Origin: Metallyticus violacea
Taxonomy: Eukaryota > Arthropoda > Insecta > Mantodea > Metallyticidae
DNA: 64,000 bases
NCBI GenBank assembly: GCA_030762175.1
Contig: CM060833.1
Coordinates: 166,507,001 to 166,571,000, forward strand
Reading direction: 5' to 3'
The notes below the pieces were generated by a model that searched no databases, was not told where the DNA came from, and was given only the letters and a program-made list of their open reading frames with translations. A program made the position numbers and the translations under genes. Shown piece by piece: positions 21,648 through 33,683 of the stretch; the stretch's first letter is position 1; each line of letters starts with the position of its first letter.

Positions 21648-22547
21648 ATCATGGTAGAGGACCATAGTGTCATCTCCTCTTACAATGATTTGCAGAACTT
21701 CTCTCGCGTTGCCATGGCACAGTTCCAAAATGCCTGACAACAGATCACTCGTTGCTGCTTTTGGACCGAGGAAAGAAGTCTAGGTACCCATCTTGCACTA
21801 ACCTTATTCATGTCAAAATGTTCATGAATAATTCGAAGGACTGTTGTTTTAGAAAAGCCCAACCTTGCTGCTATTTCTGTAACTTTGAGTCGCTGGTCTT
21901 CTATAATTTCTTCTTCCACAAGGGCGAGCGATGTTTCCAGGAGTGAGTACCTCAACACCTACTTTGATACGACGTGTTTCATCTTAATAACGAGAGTGAC
22001 GGGCGATACGTAAATATTATAGAGCTTAATCGTTTCAATAATCTTCAAAAAATTACAATTAAATCCACCTTCTAATCTATATTTCATTAACAATCCATAT
22101 AAATAAAATGTATTATAATCTATTATTCAACTTAATTATCACTGCACCTTGACTTAAATTATTATTAAGGTCCGACCTGCACGCTCTTCGTCTTCAATGC
22201 TTTCTCGACCCATTTGAAAAAGTTCGGCGCATTCTTTTACGGTAGAATATGAGGGGGCTTCTTCCCCATGTACATCGTCCAATCGCTGTTTAATTTCATT
22301 TGGAGTAAGTCCTTCTTTTGTAAAGAACTTAATAACAGCTCGATACTCCATTTGTAACATGTCACAATCTTCTACATATAGCCTTTTTTATGCAACTATA
22401 TCTGAACAACTGAACACTTCGGAGCGGAAGTTACAGCTGCAGTTATTTACTTAGCAGATAAGATATGAGATAAGAAGACAAGACAAGAGATAAGAATTTT
22501 GTGAAGGCGATAATCCTAATCTGCGAGGCCGGAAACTTATGGACCTA
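21648..22547 (-). mobile_element. M1 mariner, copy a (C-terminal half missing, interrupted)
   Basis: Its outer terminal repeat is at the right end (complement of 'taggtccataagtttccggc'), next to TA. On the minus strand the transposase starts at 22360 ('EYRAVIKFFTKEGLTPNEIK', first helix-turn-helix). It continues to 'GRESIEDEERAG', is broken by an AT-rich insert, and resumes with 'LKVTEIAARLGFSKTTVLRI' (second helix-turn-helix) and 'RWVPRLLSSVQKQQR'. Similarity ends at 21648, just past the first catalytic motif, so the rest of the DDD domain and the other terminus are gone. Confidence 0.85.
21957..22167. repeat. AT-rich insert in mariner copy a, with a second copy elsewhere
   Basis: About 210 bases interrupt the mariner between 'gagtgagtacctc' and 'aaggtccgacctg', which are adjacent in the other copies. 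Its right half ('cattaacaatccat' onward) resembles 39662-39745. It is probably a small non-autonomous element; its termini were not resolved. Confidence 0.5.
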
Positions 22548-23479
22548 CTCTCGTAGGCCACAGTGAAACCGGCAGGAACATGACAAAGGTAGGACGCAGA
22601 GTTGAAATATGCGGCCGGCTGCGGTACACAAGTAGCCCGAGACGTTAAGGCACTGCGGAAGCGGACAAGATCTATAACTAAAGACATATATTTGGATGTA
22701 CAACAGCTGACACGTACAATGTTTAGATTTGTAGCTTAAATACGTTCAAAAATAATGTGTATAGTTACTGGAAAAAATAGTGCGTGTGCTTCATTTAATG
22801 TAAGTAAATTTTGATAAAGATGTCTTACATTTTGAAGGAAACTGCCTCCATTAGCATCAAAGCCGTTTCTCTGTTTTACTAAGCCGGCGCCTATGGGCTC
22901 CCAAAGAACTGACAATCGGTTGAAACTTTACAAACAGGTTACAGTGTGAGGCAGTATTTGACGGCCTCTCGGTGCCTATTCCTGCTCATTAGTTACCTTT
23001 TTCTTGTCATCGGACTGCTATTATAATGTCTAATTAAACGTACTGCCGGAGGCAATGCTCAGCTGAATCAGGGTGACTACTCCATAGTAATGAAATAGCA
23101 CGCTCCCGTCACAAGACTAGCCGGACTTCTAACGGTTTAACTTTTTTCTTTATTGTTTGTTTCTTATATTTTGCTTCTTTCACCAGTCCGTCGCTGTTTC
23201 TGAGAACTTATTTTTAATTTGTTTCTGTTGTGCTCTACATAGTCTTTCTCTGTTTCCCGGCAAGAACAATAATGATAATAATATATTCTTCATCAACACA
23301 CTCTGTGACGACATCTTTATCTTCATACCGCATAATAGGGGTGACAGATACTTGTGATGAATTTGATTCTCTGTTACCTGAAAATTATTTTATTACTTAC
23401 GAAATACACCAGATAGGATCACCGTTGGTATGGTCTTTTTCGAAGTATTCCTCACTAAGTTGTATACAGTTTTCCCAAC
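22548..23479. other. Unassigned sequence
   Basis: No gene recognised. A GC-richer patch lies at 22880-23120, with no motif I can name. Confidence 0.35.
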
Positions 23480-23800
23480 TTATCTCCCAGTCCTAGAATA
23501 CGTGCTGGAAACTTTCTTTTGACATCGCCTTCAGGACCGCCGCTCCCTTCTTCACCATAACCACTGATGAACTAAAACACTGGACCCAGTGCTCGATTTT
23601 GAGACAAAGGATTAGAATAAAGTCACGCGGAGCTAGATACGGGCTGTTAGGAAGTTGGGACACATGTTCCATGTTTGTTCCGCCAAAGAGTTGAACCACA
23701 ACGTTGCAGCATGAAGGCCTGCATTATCATAGTGAAAGTACTAACCACATGGATGCTCCTCGGAGTATTTTCGCCGGGTATGTTCGGACAGGATGCTCTG
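23480..23800 (-). mobile_element. Mariner-type transposase C-terminal relic
   Basis: Minus-strand frames give 'FHYDNAGLHAATL' (second-aspartate block) and, after a frame change, 'QLPNSPYLAPRDFILI' (third-aspartate block). 'SSSVVMVKKGAAVLKAMSKE' and 'SFQHVF' follow, the usual C-terminal 'FxS...V...V...L..i....F' pattern. The sequence differs from M1, so it is another subfamily. The N-terminal half is not recognisable upstream. Confidence 0.6.
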
Positions 23801-24056
23801 AAACAAGTCTGCCAGTCTATCCACTGCTATTCGTCGATCTTCCCGAAGAATGATGGCAGTTGTTCTCGTTCACTGCAGTGTTCGGAGCACCTGGACCAAC
23901 CTGATTTGTTATTAAAATTTGCGTATGGTTGTGGCATATCTTTGCCATATCTGCAGATGGAAGCAAAATTTCAGAGTAGCGTACTGCTCATTACAAAGCG
24001 ACTCCATTTTACGCAGTCTATAGGCAAACATTGCTCTATCCTGGTTTCTGTACTAA

Positions 24057-24080
24057 TTTTTTTTTTTTTTTTTTTTTTTT
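24057..24080. repeat. Poly-T tract
   Basis: 24 consecutive T. It could be the A-tail of a minus-strand retrocopy, but no retrocopy is recognisable next to it. Confidence 0.9.
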
Positions 24081-25386
24081 GCATCAATCAAGTGAGATCT
24101 GTTTTTCTCATGAAACATTGTTTCATCGCCTAATTTCCTCTGGGTCATGGGAAAAAAAATTCTCAATCTATTGATTAGCCCCTGTATGTCCATTTATCCT
24201 TTAGCAGTTAAATTAACTGGGCGAAAAAAGAAAAATGGTGGAAGATAGAATAAAATATATATCTAACAGAAAAAGAGCATAATATTGACTTTGTGTACAG
24301 TTCATGCTTACCATCATAAACAAATATTTTTGTGTCGTAAGAAATATTCTGGGTTTGTCAGATCAATTGTGAACTACTTAAAAACATCCTTGTAATGCTG
24401 AATGCAAAACTACGATGTATTTAATAATAATAAATAGTAAAAGATGTTTGACTCTCTCCCAGCAATTGTTATTTCTCAAAAATTTGGGAATATCACTTCC
24501 TAAATAATTGGATATGAGTGTTAAACCGACACTCTCTTCGAGCCAAGATTTCTAGCTGAAGTTTCTACTGAACACAAACCACAAACTTCTAGGAACTGCG
24601 AAGCATTTCAATTTCCGGGTTCTTAAGTTGAGAAATTGATTTGTTTAATATGAGTAGGTGACGCAGGATCTGGAAAGCTACCCTTCAGCTTTGTCCTGCT
24701 TAAACCCAAGAGTACTACTGAGACACCTGCCGCGGACACTTATGCATTCATTTACTTTCTTTCTGTAATAAATTGATATTGCGAAAGAAAGGGAATATAT
24801 TTGTAATATAAGGAGTAGAACAGTTTGGGTTAGAGGTTGTGGGCAAGTAGCCGACCTCAGCAAACGCCTTATTAGGCGGTAACAGTTAATGAGGATGAGC
24901 GAAAGGTCAGCCTTGCTGTTCATCTTGGGCCCAGTGTATCCGGGAGTAAAGCAAGGTCGATCTAGAAGCAAGGCCTGCTAGCATATTTACGGCAAGTGAA
25001 CTAACTGATAAAGTGAAACCAGTACATGATCTGGACCGTTACTCCTAGAACAGAATACGCGTATTGTTTTCACGATAAGGACTGCATGAACAATTAGTTT
25101 CTAGTTGGTTGTATCAAGAAATTTCCTTTGGGGTTTTAACGAAAGTTTCATGTTGGACGTTAAGTAATACTGGATCACGTGAATCATTTCTCTCTGTTGT
25201 CATTTTGAGACATTAATAAATGAAAATTCCGGTGTTTTATGTGAAGATGTAAGCGTGCGCGGCTCACTACCATAGTTACAATTGTTGGCTTCCGGGTGCT
25301 GCAGGGTCTTAGTAGTAAATTGGTTACTGCAAAAGATTTGTATAGGCTGAGCTGTACTTTGTCGAAACCCTAGTGCCTGACGAGTG
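24081..25386. other. Unassigned sequence
   Basis: No gene, tRNA-like box or shared repeat recognised. Confidence 0.35.
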
Positions 25387-26620
25387 TAGGTCCGTAAGTT
25401 TCCGGCCTAGCCATGTTCTAGGTATGATAAAGACCAAAACTATATTTCACTTTTCAATATACTTACCCTTTATTATCATACAATTCTCACATCTTCGAAT
25501 TAACATTTCAATTCCCCCCTTTAAATAGTCCGAAGTCTTGTCTGCAAAATGGGCATAAACAGCATCCATCACTTCTTCATCACACTTAAATTTCCTTCCT
25601 CGACGGTCCTTCTTGAGTTTTGAAAAGAGGAAATATTACTGTGAGCTAGATCTGGGCTCTAGAGTAGATGGTCGATTTCTTTGAAGCCACATTTCTTCAC
25701 AACTTCCTTTACAACAAGAGCTGTGTGCACAGGCGTGTTGTCGTGAAGAAGGCGCACACCACCACTCAGTTTTTCTCGCCTTTTCTCTTTGATGGAAGCA
25801 CGTAGTCTATGCAGTAGGCCAGCATAGTACCCCCCATTTACTGTGGTGTTCCTCTCCTTGATGTCAATAAGAGTATTCCTTCACAGTGCCAAAAGATTGT
25901 GACCATGATCTTCTTGGTTGACTAAGTGACCTTGGCCTTTAGAGGCGGTGCTTCGCCAGGTTTACACCACTCCATTGATTCTCTTTTGGACAAATAATCC
26001 TATTAGAGGACCATAGTTTCATCTCCTGTAACAATGGTTTACAGAACTTCTCTCTCGTTGCCACGGCAGAGCTCCAAAAATGCCTGACAACAGATGACTC
26101 GTTGCTGCTTTTGGACTAAGAAAAGTAGTCTAGGCACTAACCTTATTCATGTATAAATGTTCATGAATAATTTGACGAACTGTTGTTTCAGAAAGGCCCA
26201 ACCTTGCTACTATTTGGTAACTATGAGCCGCCGGTCTTTCATCATTTCTCCTTCTACAAAGCGATCGATGTTTTCAGGAGTGAGCACCTCCTGAAGGACC
26301 GACCTGCACGCTCTTCGTCTTCAATGCTTTTTCGGCCCATTCTTTTACGGTAGAATATGAGGGGGATGCTTCCCCATATGCAAATTATAGCTGTTTAATT
26401 TCATTTGGAGTAAGTCCTTCTTTTGTGAAGAAGTTAATAACAGCTCGAAACTCGATTTTGAACATGTTACAATCTTCTACCCATAGCCTTCTTTATGCAA
26501 CTATATCTGAACAACAGAACAGAGCGGAGCGGAATTTACAGCTGCAATTATTTACTTAACAGATAAGGCTTTTGTGAAGGCAATAATCCTTATCGGCGAG
26601 GCCGGAAACTTATGCATCTA
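25387..26620 (-). mobile_element. M1 mariner, copy b (both termini present)
   Basis: Terminal repeats 'taggtccgtaagtttccggc' (left) and the complement 'tagatgcataagtttccggc' (right) enclose about 1.23 kb with TA at each end. Minus-strand transposase pieces include 'HDNTPVHTALV' and 'KKCGFKEIDH'. Indels break the frame in several places, so this copy cannot encode a whole transposase. It is useful as the template for the 3' end: 'CENCMIIKG' then stop. Confidence 0.9.
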
Positions 26621-27054
26621 CCCTGGTACTTGCTGTGCCGGGCTCTAATTCCGGAGTTGATGTGAAGGCCTTCCCTCGAACTCCAACTAGCACTTCTAGT
26701 AAGCAACCTGGTGCATCCGCTGATTAAGGTAAATTTATTAGTTAGATCTGAAGTACAGTTTTGCAAGATAAATGATAATTCAATCGTGCTTGAGGACTAT
26801 TTCCTGAAGAGAAAAATAATTTTATTATTGGTATATATCTCAATAGGAAAAAATACAAATTCTGTTTTTTTTTTCCTTCCCAATACCAGTCCATTGTTCT
26901 CAAAAGCCTGTGGCCTGGCACGGCGGTATTCTAACGGACTTCTGATCCCATTGGCCGCCGCTACGTTATCCCATTGGTGATGATAGCCTCGTGGTGTATC
27001 AGGGGGTTCACTTTATGAATATTTCAATTTAATCTGTAGAGGTGAAAGAAATTA
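26621..27054. other. Unassigned sequence
   Basis: Nothing recognised. Confidence 0.35.
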
Positions 27055-27240
27055 ATAAGAGTTCAAATGAGCTCAGAGTCTCTGGCGCCTTAAAGGTTTA
27101 TGGCATCCATCTTCTCATGGTAAGGAAGAACTCCGAAAATAACATTCCCATAACCTGACCTAACCGAGAATCGAATGCAGGATATTCGGATTAGTAGTTA
27201 CAAGCACTGTTAACAGACAACGGAAGCGGCCATAGTGACG
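27055..27240 (-). repeat. SINE C, copy 2
   Basis: It is collinear with 20694-20885 on the same strand: B-box-like GCATTCGATTCTC, 'ggttaggtcaggtta', 'tttaaggcgccagag', 'gagctcatttgaac'. The head has drifted. Confidence 0.6.
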
Positions 27241-27634
27241 CTGTAATATTTCGCTTAACAGTAAACAGAGGAATTTGTTATGTGATTTTTCGAATTTTTC
27301 TGATATATTTTTTGTAATTTCTGCAATAAAAGTAGAACTGATTTGTAACTTAAGAATAGTTCTCATAAAGCAAGTTTATATAGATATGTAAAAAATTCCT
27401 GACCGGGTCGGAAACGACTGCCCTTAAGTAAGAAAGAAAAAAATATTGTATTTACAAACACATGGCTTGAAGTGCTGTCAATGTATTCATTTGTATCCTG
27501 TTTGTAACAAAAATATATATTTGAAGATTTAAATCTTGTTCTATAGCTGATTACACTCACATAACGCGTTGCAATTCAGTTCATAATTACAAAATATTCC
27601 GTTTGTTATGTATACTCCTCTCTTATAATAAGAA
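27241..27634. other. Unassigned AT-rich sequence
   Basis: Nothing recognised. Confidence 0.35.
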
Positions 27635-28404
27635 ACACAGACAGTGCCAAAAAATGTATACACACCTCAAGCAAAGAAAAAACTGTGTTAACATAAAACT
27701 GAATTCACACAAACAGAAAATGATGAGCACTAATTATCTTAGACTTTTACAGTTGCAACAGTTGCTCAAAATGCCCACCATCAGCGTCGATACACTTCTG
27801 AGTACGTTGAACTACTGATTGAGCAACGTTTGCGAAAGCGTCCTGAGCAATTGCAGCACAAGCCGTTTCAATTTCTTCCCGAAGTGCTGTTAGTGTAGCT
27901 GGTTTTCTACGGTATACAACATCCTTAAGAGTTCCACATAGGTAGAAGTCTAACGGAGTTAGATCCGGAGAACGCGGTGGAAACTCAATTCGTTCATTCG
28001 TCCTATCCAGTGCTTTGGATCCAGTGCGCGGGGTTTGTTGCTGTGCGAGGTCTCCCACATCTGCCCTTGTGAACATCGCATACGGTACCATGAGTCTCAA
28101 ATTTGTCTTGAATGCGTGCAATTGTTACTTTTGTTGGTGGTTCTGTTATGTACAAACGTCTCCATTGCCTTTGAACTTCAACAACATTCTCGGTTTTCCA
28201 ACACCACTTCAAAATTGCTTTCCGCTGTTCAAAGGATAATCTTGGTTCCATTTTGTTGTAGCAACACTAGCATAACGTAATGTGAGTCACATCTGTTTAC
28301 AGAACATCTTACTACACATTACTGTTGTTTTTCGGTTCAACTTTGAAATATATTAAATAGATATCTACTGTGAAAGTGTGTATACATTTTTGGCACCCTC
28401 AGTA
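27635..28404 (-). mobile_element. M2 element, deletion derivative with both termini
   Basis: About 770 bp with terminal repeats ('cagacagtgccaaaaaatg' and the complement of 'cagagggtgcc'-type sequence), and TA at the right end. Minus-strand coding starts at 28251 with 'MEPRLSFEQRKAILKWCW', then 'TIARIQDKFETHGTV' (DUF4817-type helix-turn-helix) and 'GRPRTATNPAHWIQ'. It then fuses to 'IEFPPRSPDLTPLDFYLCG' and 'ALREEIETACAAIA'. The first two catalytic aspartates are removed by this junction. The distance from ATG to the far terminus is 616 bases, essentially equal to the copy at 59.2 kb, which has the same junction. Only one subterminal repeat is present, against two in the other copies. Confidence 0.85.
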
Positions 28405-29114
28405 TCTAAAAGTATTTTTGATATGCTTATATTTTGTATTTTATATTGTTTAAAGAAATCGTCATGAAGACTTTAGCGATTCATTTCCCTTGCTTTTACT
28501 AAACAATCCATTATTATAGGTATGTTCCTTGTATATGAACTCTTAATAGATTTAAATCTCGTTTTTAGTGGTGTCCCACATGACTTTGCTGAACTAAAAT
28601 GAAACTATGCCGTGGAACGTGCAGATTTGTGGCCCTTTCCATGACGCATGTTATGCAAAGCCGGCGCATGACATCAGCGGGTTATCTTCCTTACATGGAC
28701 CATGCACGGCTGAAAGTTATAGCGGCACAACAACTGAGAGTTGCAGTTTTCAAGCTACTAGATAAAGACCACTGGCTATGAACATTTCTTAATTACATTT
28801 TCGAAATGAACTCCCCACTATAACACGATCGATGATTTTCAATTAAAGCGAAACTTGCTATAGTTTGCCTTGTACGTCTCTTTGGGAATCCTGTTGGAGG
28901 TAAGGGAGACAAGAGATGGCGCACTCTTGTTCCAAGTACAGACAAGAAAACGATGAGACGCCTCCCTAGCGACACTCCTTTCTTATTGTTACATTATCAT
29001 TATGCTCAACACTGTTCATTTATCTTTTCTCTTCAATAGTAACGCAATGCAACACTTCATGGAAGAAATGTAATGCATTAAACCGTTTTAAACCTCTTTT
29101 CGTTTTGAGAAAGC
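28405..29114. other. Unassigned sequence
   Basis: A plus-strand frame at 28599-28781 (60 residues) is moderately GC-rich but has no recognisable motif or splice context. Confidence 0.3.
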
Positions 29115-29483
29115 ACAGTTTACCAGCATTTGCGAAGTAGCAAAAATAAAACGAGACTTAAATAAAGAAAACCATAGGTATATAAATAACTGTGAAAAGA
29201 AAAAGAGCAACTAAACGTTAAGGTGTCAAGAGAAGAAAAAAAGAAAAAAGGAAGATTAGTGTGTGGAGGAAAAGAGAGCGACTTAAAAAGAAACGAGTTT
29301 TAAAAAAAAGTACTAGGCTGAGGAAAACAAAATAAAAAGTAGGGGAATTAAAAAGGAAAACACGAGAAAAGGGTGTTAAAAATAGACAAGGGGAAAAAAA
29401 TTATAACATATCAAATACAGTAATGAACAAAAAAAAAAAAAAAAAAAAAAAAAGCATAAAGAACAAGAGGAAAGCCAAGTAAG
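29115..29483. repeat. Purine-rich strand-asymmetric tract with poly-A
   Basis: For over 300 bases the plus strand is dominated by A and G (runs such as 'gaagaaaaaaagaaaaaagg'), ending in a 25-base A run at 29429-29453. It carries no ORF. It sits directly upstream of a SINE A. Confidence 0.75.
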
Positions 29484-29781
29484 ATTTTTTTATTTGTTTT
29501 ATTTAAGGACGCTCTTTAACATCTCAGGTCATCAGCGTCACATCCAATTCAGGGCGTGCAACGGCCGACAAATTTTGCTCAGAGGCCTCTTCTTTCAAAC
29601 TTGAGGTTCTTTTTCGTACCGTAAATGTACGACACGTCACCCACGACTTTACTTCCCTTCCGAAGGAAGCCATACTTACGATTTTTTACTCCTGAACAAA
29701 TCTATCGTGCCTGGCCAGGTGGGGACCCGCGATCTTGGGTTTAGAAGGCAAGTATGGTTACCACTACACCACCAGGACCGC
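29484..29781 (-). repeat. SINE A, copy 8
   Basis: Full-length reversed copy with head complement ending 'accaccaggaccgcc'. B-box mutated ('ggtggggacccgcg'). Confidence 0.9.
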
Positions 29782-29907
29782 CTAACGAGAGAACGGTGCA
29801 CTCACCCCAACTGAGATCACACACTGTAAGGACGAGGACACGAGACAGAAGAGATTCAACTGTATTTTAGTTTGTTTTTACATATTCTGAATCTTAATAA
29901 CGACTCG

Positions 29908-30157
29908 ATTTAACTACAGAGGCACCACAGGCGGTGGACACTGATGATACATGAGATGAAATGATAAATTGGGAAAGGATTATTTTAAGGAAGGAAACGT
30001 TCCAGGCCTAAGTTTAGGCTACCTCCCCGGCATTTGTCATTCTATGAGCACTGAGGAAAACCTGGAAAAACCTCAGCCGAGGACGGTTCTGGTGGGAATC
30101 GAACCCCACCGCCCGCTCACGAGTCCGCATGTCAACGACCTCGGCCACACTTGCCGG
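29908..30157 (-). repeat. SINE B, copy 6
   Basis: Reversed copy from 'ggcaccacaggcggtggac' to the head ('cgacctcggccacacttgcc'). The extreme tail is degraded. Confidence 0.88.
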
Positions 30158-32417
30158 ATTTTTCGGCTCAATTTAAAGTTGTGTGTTAGCTTCAGGCAAA
30201 ATATGTCAATCTGACTACAGATTTGTTACTATGACAAATGCTTGGTACCCTTTGACATTAAAAATAAACATCATGTTATCATAAAAATCTGGATAAATAA
30301 CAAGAAAGAATAGAGAATGATATATGCAGTTTAAATAAAGACCTTTTGTTCTGCCGTGGTTTTGAATAAGGAAAAAGGGCGTGTTAATTAAATATGTGGA
30401 GTGGAGGGAAGGATTTGGAAAAGGAAATTAATTTGATTGTTTTGGATTCTCAGGGGTAATGTTATTTCTTCCTCTCCGATTATTATTTCCGCTTACTTAC
30501 ATTTTGCCACGGCTGTTGGGACTCTGATGCTGAATACTTTTATGATCCTGTGATCATAGGAGAAGCAGTATATAGAAATTGATGAGATTTCTCGTTATGG
30601 GAAATGAAACGCAATTTATTTCAAAACTATTGCACATAAATTGTACTATCGTCATTTTCTGGAGAATGTGCCACTTTCGCACTAACTATAACGATCACTC
30701 TGACGTTTCTTAATTTGATAAAGGCTGATCCTGAAATCAACTAATCCTGAGACACAATTGAACTCAACTGATAAAACTCTTCTACTTAATACTATTTCAC
30801 TGAACTGACCATGCCTATCTTCCACACTGAATACTCTTCCAAAACTGACTACAGCTTTCCACTAACTGAACTGAAATGAGAAAGCCCTTCCACTGATAAT
30901 GCACCGCTGAATTCTATTCCAAAATTGACTGCGGGCCGTAAGACTACAAGACTAAACAATCAGGCCTACGTGACATTTTACATATAGATATCAACTCAAG
31001 CTGCTAGCTTCTTCCCTTGAAGAGGTTATCTGCCTGTCTTTTCATCCCTGTATTTAGCATATGTTTTATTACGCCTACCCTGCTTTGCAATTCTCTAACA
31101 GAATACAAATTATCATCTTACTCAAGGATTCTCCCATAGAAATTTCTTCAGAAAATGTCGGTTTGTTTGGTTACAAATATTGTTACAATAGGTAACAGAA
31201 ATTCCCAGTTCAGATTTTATGGCTGGAGTAGCTTTCTGCAATAACACTTTACACACAATAATCAACACTTGTTGAGGAAATAAAATGACTTTTCATTCAT
31301 CACTATAATAAGGAAGCTACAAAAATTACTTGCTATAATTACTCTAATTAAATTTGGGTATAACAGTTTATGAATACTGTCTCAGTTCATATCATTAAGA
31401 ATACGTGAACTTTATTGGTTAATGAGCTGCGAGGTTGGCACGAAAGAATTCTAGCCCAAACATTTAAACAAGTCACAAGAGTCTTATTAAGGAATTTAGC
31501 AATCACTGCAAGAGACCAAAAGTTGTTTGCGGAGTGGCACATTTTTATCCAAACTGTTAAAGAAAAGTGTATCGAGCTGCAGTGCGAACAAGAACTAACT
31601 GACTGCTCTGATGTGTGTAAAAGAAATCAACAAATGTTAATCAGGACTGTACGTCTTTTCCTTTAGCCACTGGTGATGGGGAAAGCACTTGTGATAATTC
31701 TGCCCGGCGGAAGTGTGACGCGGTCCGGATTTTAAGTAAATCTTTATCCTTAGCAGTCAGTTCCTTTAGCTTGAAAAATCGAACACAAAGGCAGATAAAA
31801 TGCTAAGGTGTGTTCAGTAAGGTCTACCATAGGGCACGTCGTCTCGCATAGCATTAAATTGAACATAATGGGCTCCTGGGGGCTCTGAGTTTAGATAAAC
31901 GCTTTGTCCTTCAATCATGAAGGGCGGCCCTGGGAAATCACAGGCCGTGGCCAGTCACTCTGCCGATAGCGTCATCGCTATGTTTGACAATTTGGGATAA
32001 ACACAATCGTTTTCTTAGTTTATTCTCCTTATTGCCCTCATAAATTTTTTCATGGGGCAGAAAAGTAAAAATCACCAACGTTCATCTATACCAGAAAATT
32101 TTAAAATCCTAAGGTTTACCTCCTTGAGTTAAGATAATAATGCTGTTTACTTCTGTTCTGGATTGACGGAACTTACAAACTGTAGAACTCGCCAGTCAAA
32201 GAGTTAAACAAACTGAACCAAGTTTTTTTATCCGTTGTTACAAGCTAAAGATGAAAAGTACGTTATATAAGGAAACTAGATTTTCTTTTAATAAATTTAT
32301 CTGACATATTTTCCAAAAAAGGAATTTTAAAGTAAACGCTCTAAAACATGAAACACCTCCTTTTTATTTCGTTTTAAAATTTACTTCTAAAGATAAAATG
32401 CACAGCAGATAAGATGG
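30158..32417. other. Unassigned sequence
   Basis: About 2.3 kb without a recognised element. The plus-strand frame at 31415-31666 (83 residues, 'CIELQCEQELTDCSDVCKRN') looks protein-like in composition but matches no family I know. Confidence 0.35.
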
Positions 32418-33683
32418 TAGGCCCATAAGTTTCCGGCCTAACCATTTTCTAGGCATCATAAAGACAAAAATTATGTTTCGCTTTTCAATATAGTTACCCT
32501 TTATTGCAATACACTTCTCACGTCTTTGAATTAACATTTTAATCCCTCCCCCTCAATATAGTCAGAAGTCTTGTCTGTAAAATGGGCATAAACAACATCC
32601 ACCACGTCTTCGTCACGCTTAAATTTCCTTCCTCGAAGGTCTTTCTTTAGTTTTGAAGAGAGGAAATAGTCTGGGAGTTAGATCTAGGCTGTAAGGTGGA
32701 TGTTCCATCTCCTTGAAGCCACATTTCTTCACAGCTTCCTTTGCAACAAGAGCTGTGTGCACAGGCGCGTTATCATGAAGAAGGCGCACACCACCACTCA
32801 GATTTCCTCGCCTTGTCTGTTTGATGGAAGCGCGTAGTCTGTGCAGTAGGCCAGCATAGTACTCCCCATTTACTGTGATGTTCCTCTCCTTGAAGTCAAT
32901 GAAGAGTTTTCCTTCACAGTCCCGAAAGATTGTGGCCATGATTTTCTTGGTTGACTGAGTGACTTTGGCCTTTTAGAGGCGGTGCTTCGCCAGGTAAACG
33001 CGGCTCTATTGATTGTCTTTTGGACAAAGGATCATATTAGAGGACTATAGTTTCATCTTCTATGACAATGGTTTGCAGAACTTCTCTCTCGTTGCCACGG
33101 CAGAGCTCCAAAAATGCCTGACAACAGATGACTCATGCTGCTTTTGGACTGAGGAAAGAAGTCTTGGCCCCATCTGGCACTAACCTTATTCATGTTTAAA
33201 TATTCATCAATAATTCCAATGACTGTTGTTTTTAGAAAGGCCCAACCTTTCTGCTATTTCTGCAACTTTGAGCCGCCGCTCTTCCATAATTTTCGTTCCA
33301 CAAGAGCGAGCGATGTTTTCAGGAGTGAGCATCTCCAAAAGCCGACCTGCACGCTCTTCGTCTTCAATGCTTTCTCGATCCATTCGAAAATGTTTGGCCC
33401 ATTATTTTACGGCAGAATATAAGGGGGATGCTTCTCCATATACAAATTATCGCTGTTTAATTTCATTTAGAGTAAGTCCTTCTTTTGTGAAGAACGTAAT
33501 AACAGCTGGATACACCATTTTGAACATGTAATAATCTTCTACACACAGCCTTCTTTATGCAACTATATCTGAACAACTGAACACAGCGGAGCGAAAGTTA
33601 CAGCTGCAATTATTTACTTAACAGATACGTTTTTTTTTTAAGGGGATAACCCTTATCGGCGAGGCCGGAAACTTATGGATGTA
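32418..33683 (-). mobile_element. M1 mariner, copy c (both termini present)
   Basis: About 1.27 kb between terminal repeats 'taggcccataagtttccggc' and the complement of 'tacatccataagtttccggc', TA at each end. Minus-strand frame 32939-32619 carries 'IFRDCEGKLFIDF', 'NGEYYAGLLHRLRASIK' and 'LLHDNAPVHTALVAKEAV', up to 'YSLDLTP'. A two-base loss then shifts the frame exactly at the third catalytic aspartate ('cccagactatttc' for the consensus 'cctagtgactatttc'). With the frame corrected there are 34 residues between the second and third Asp, the mariner DD34D signature. The N-terminal region has further frameshifts. Confidence 0.92.
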
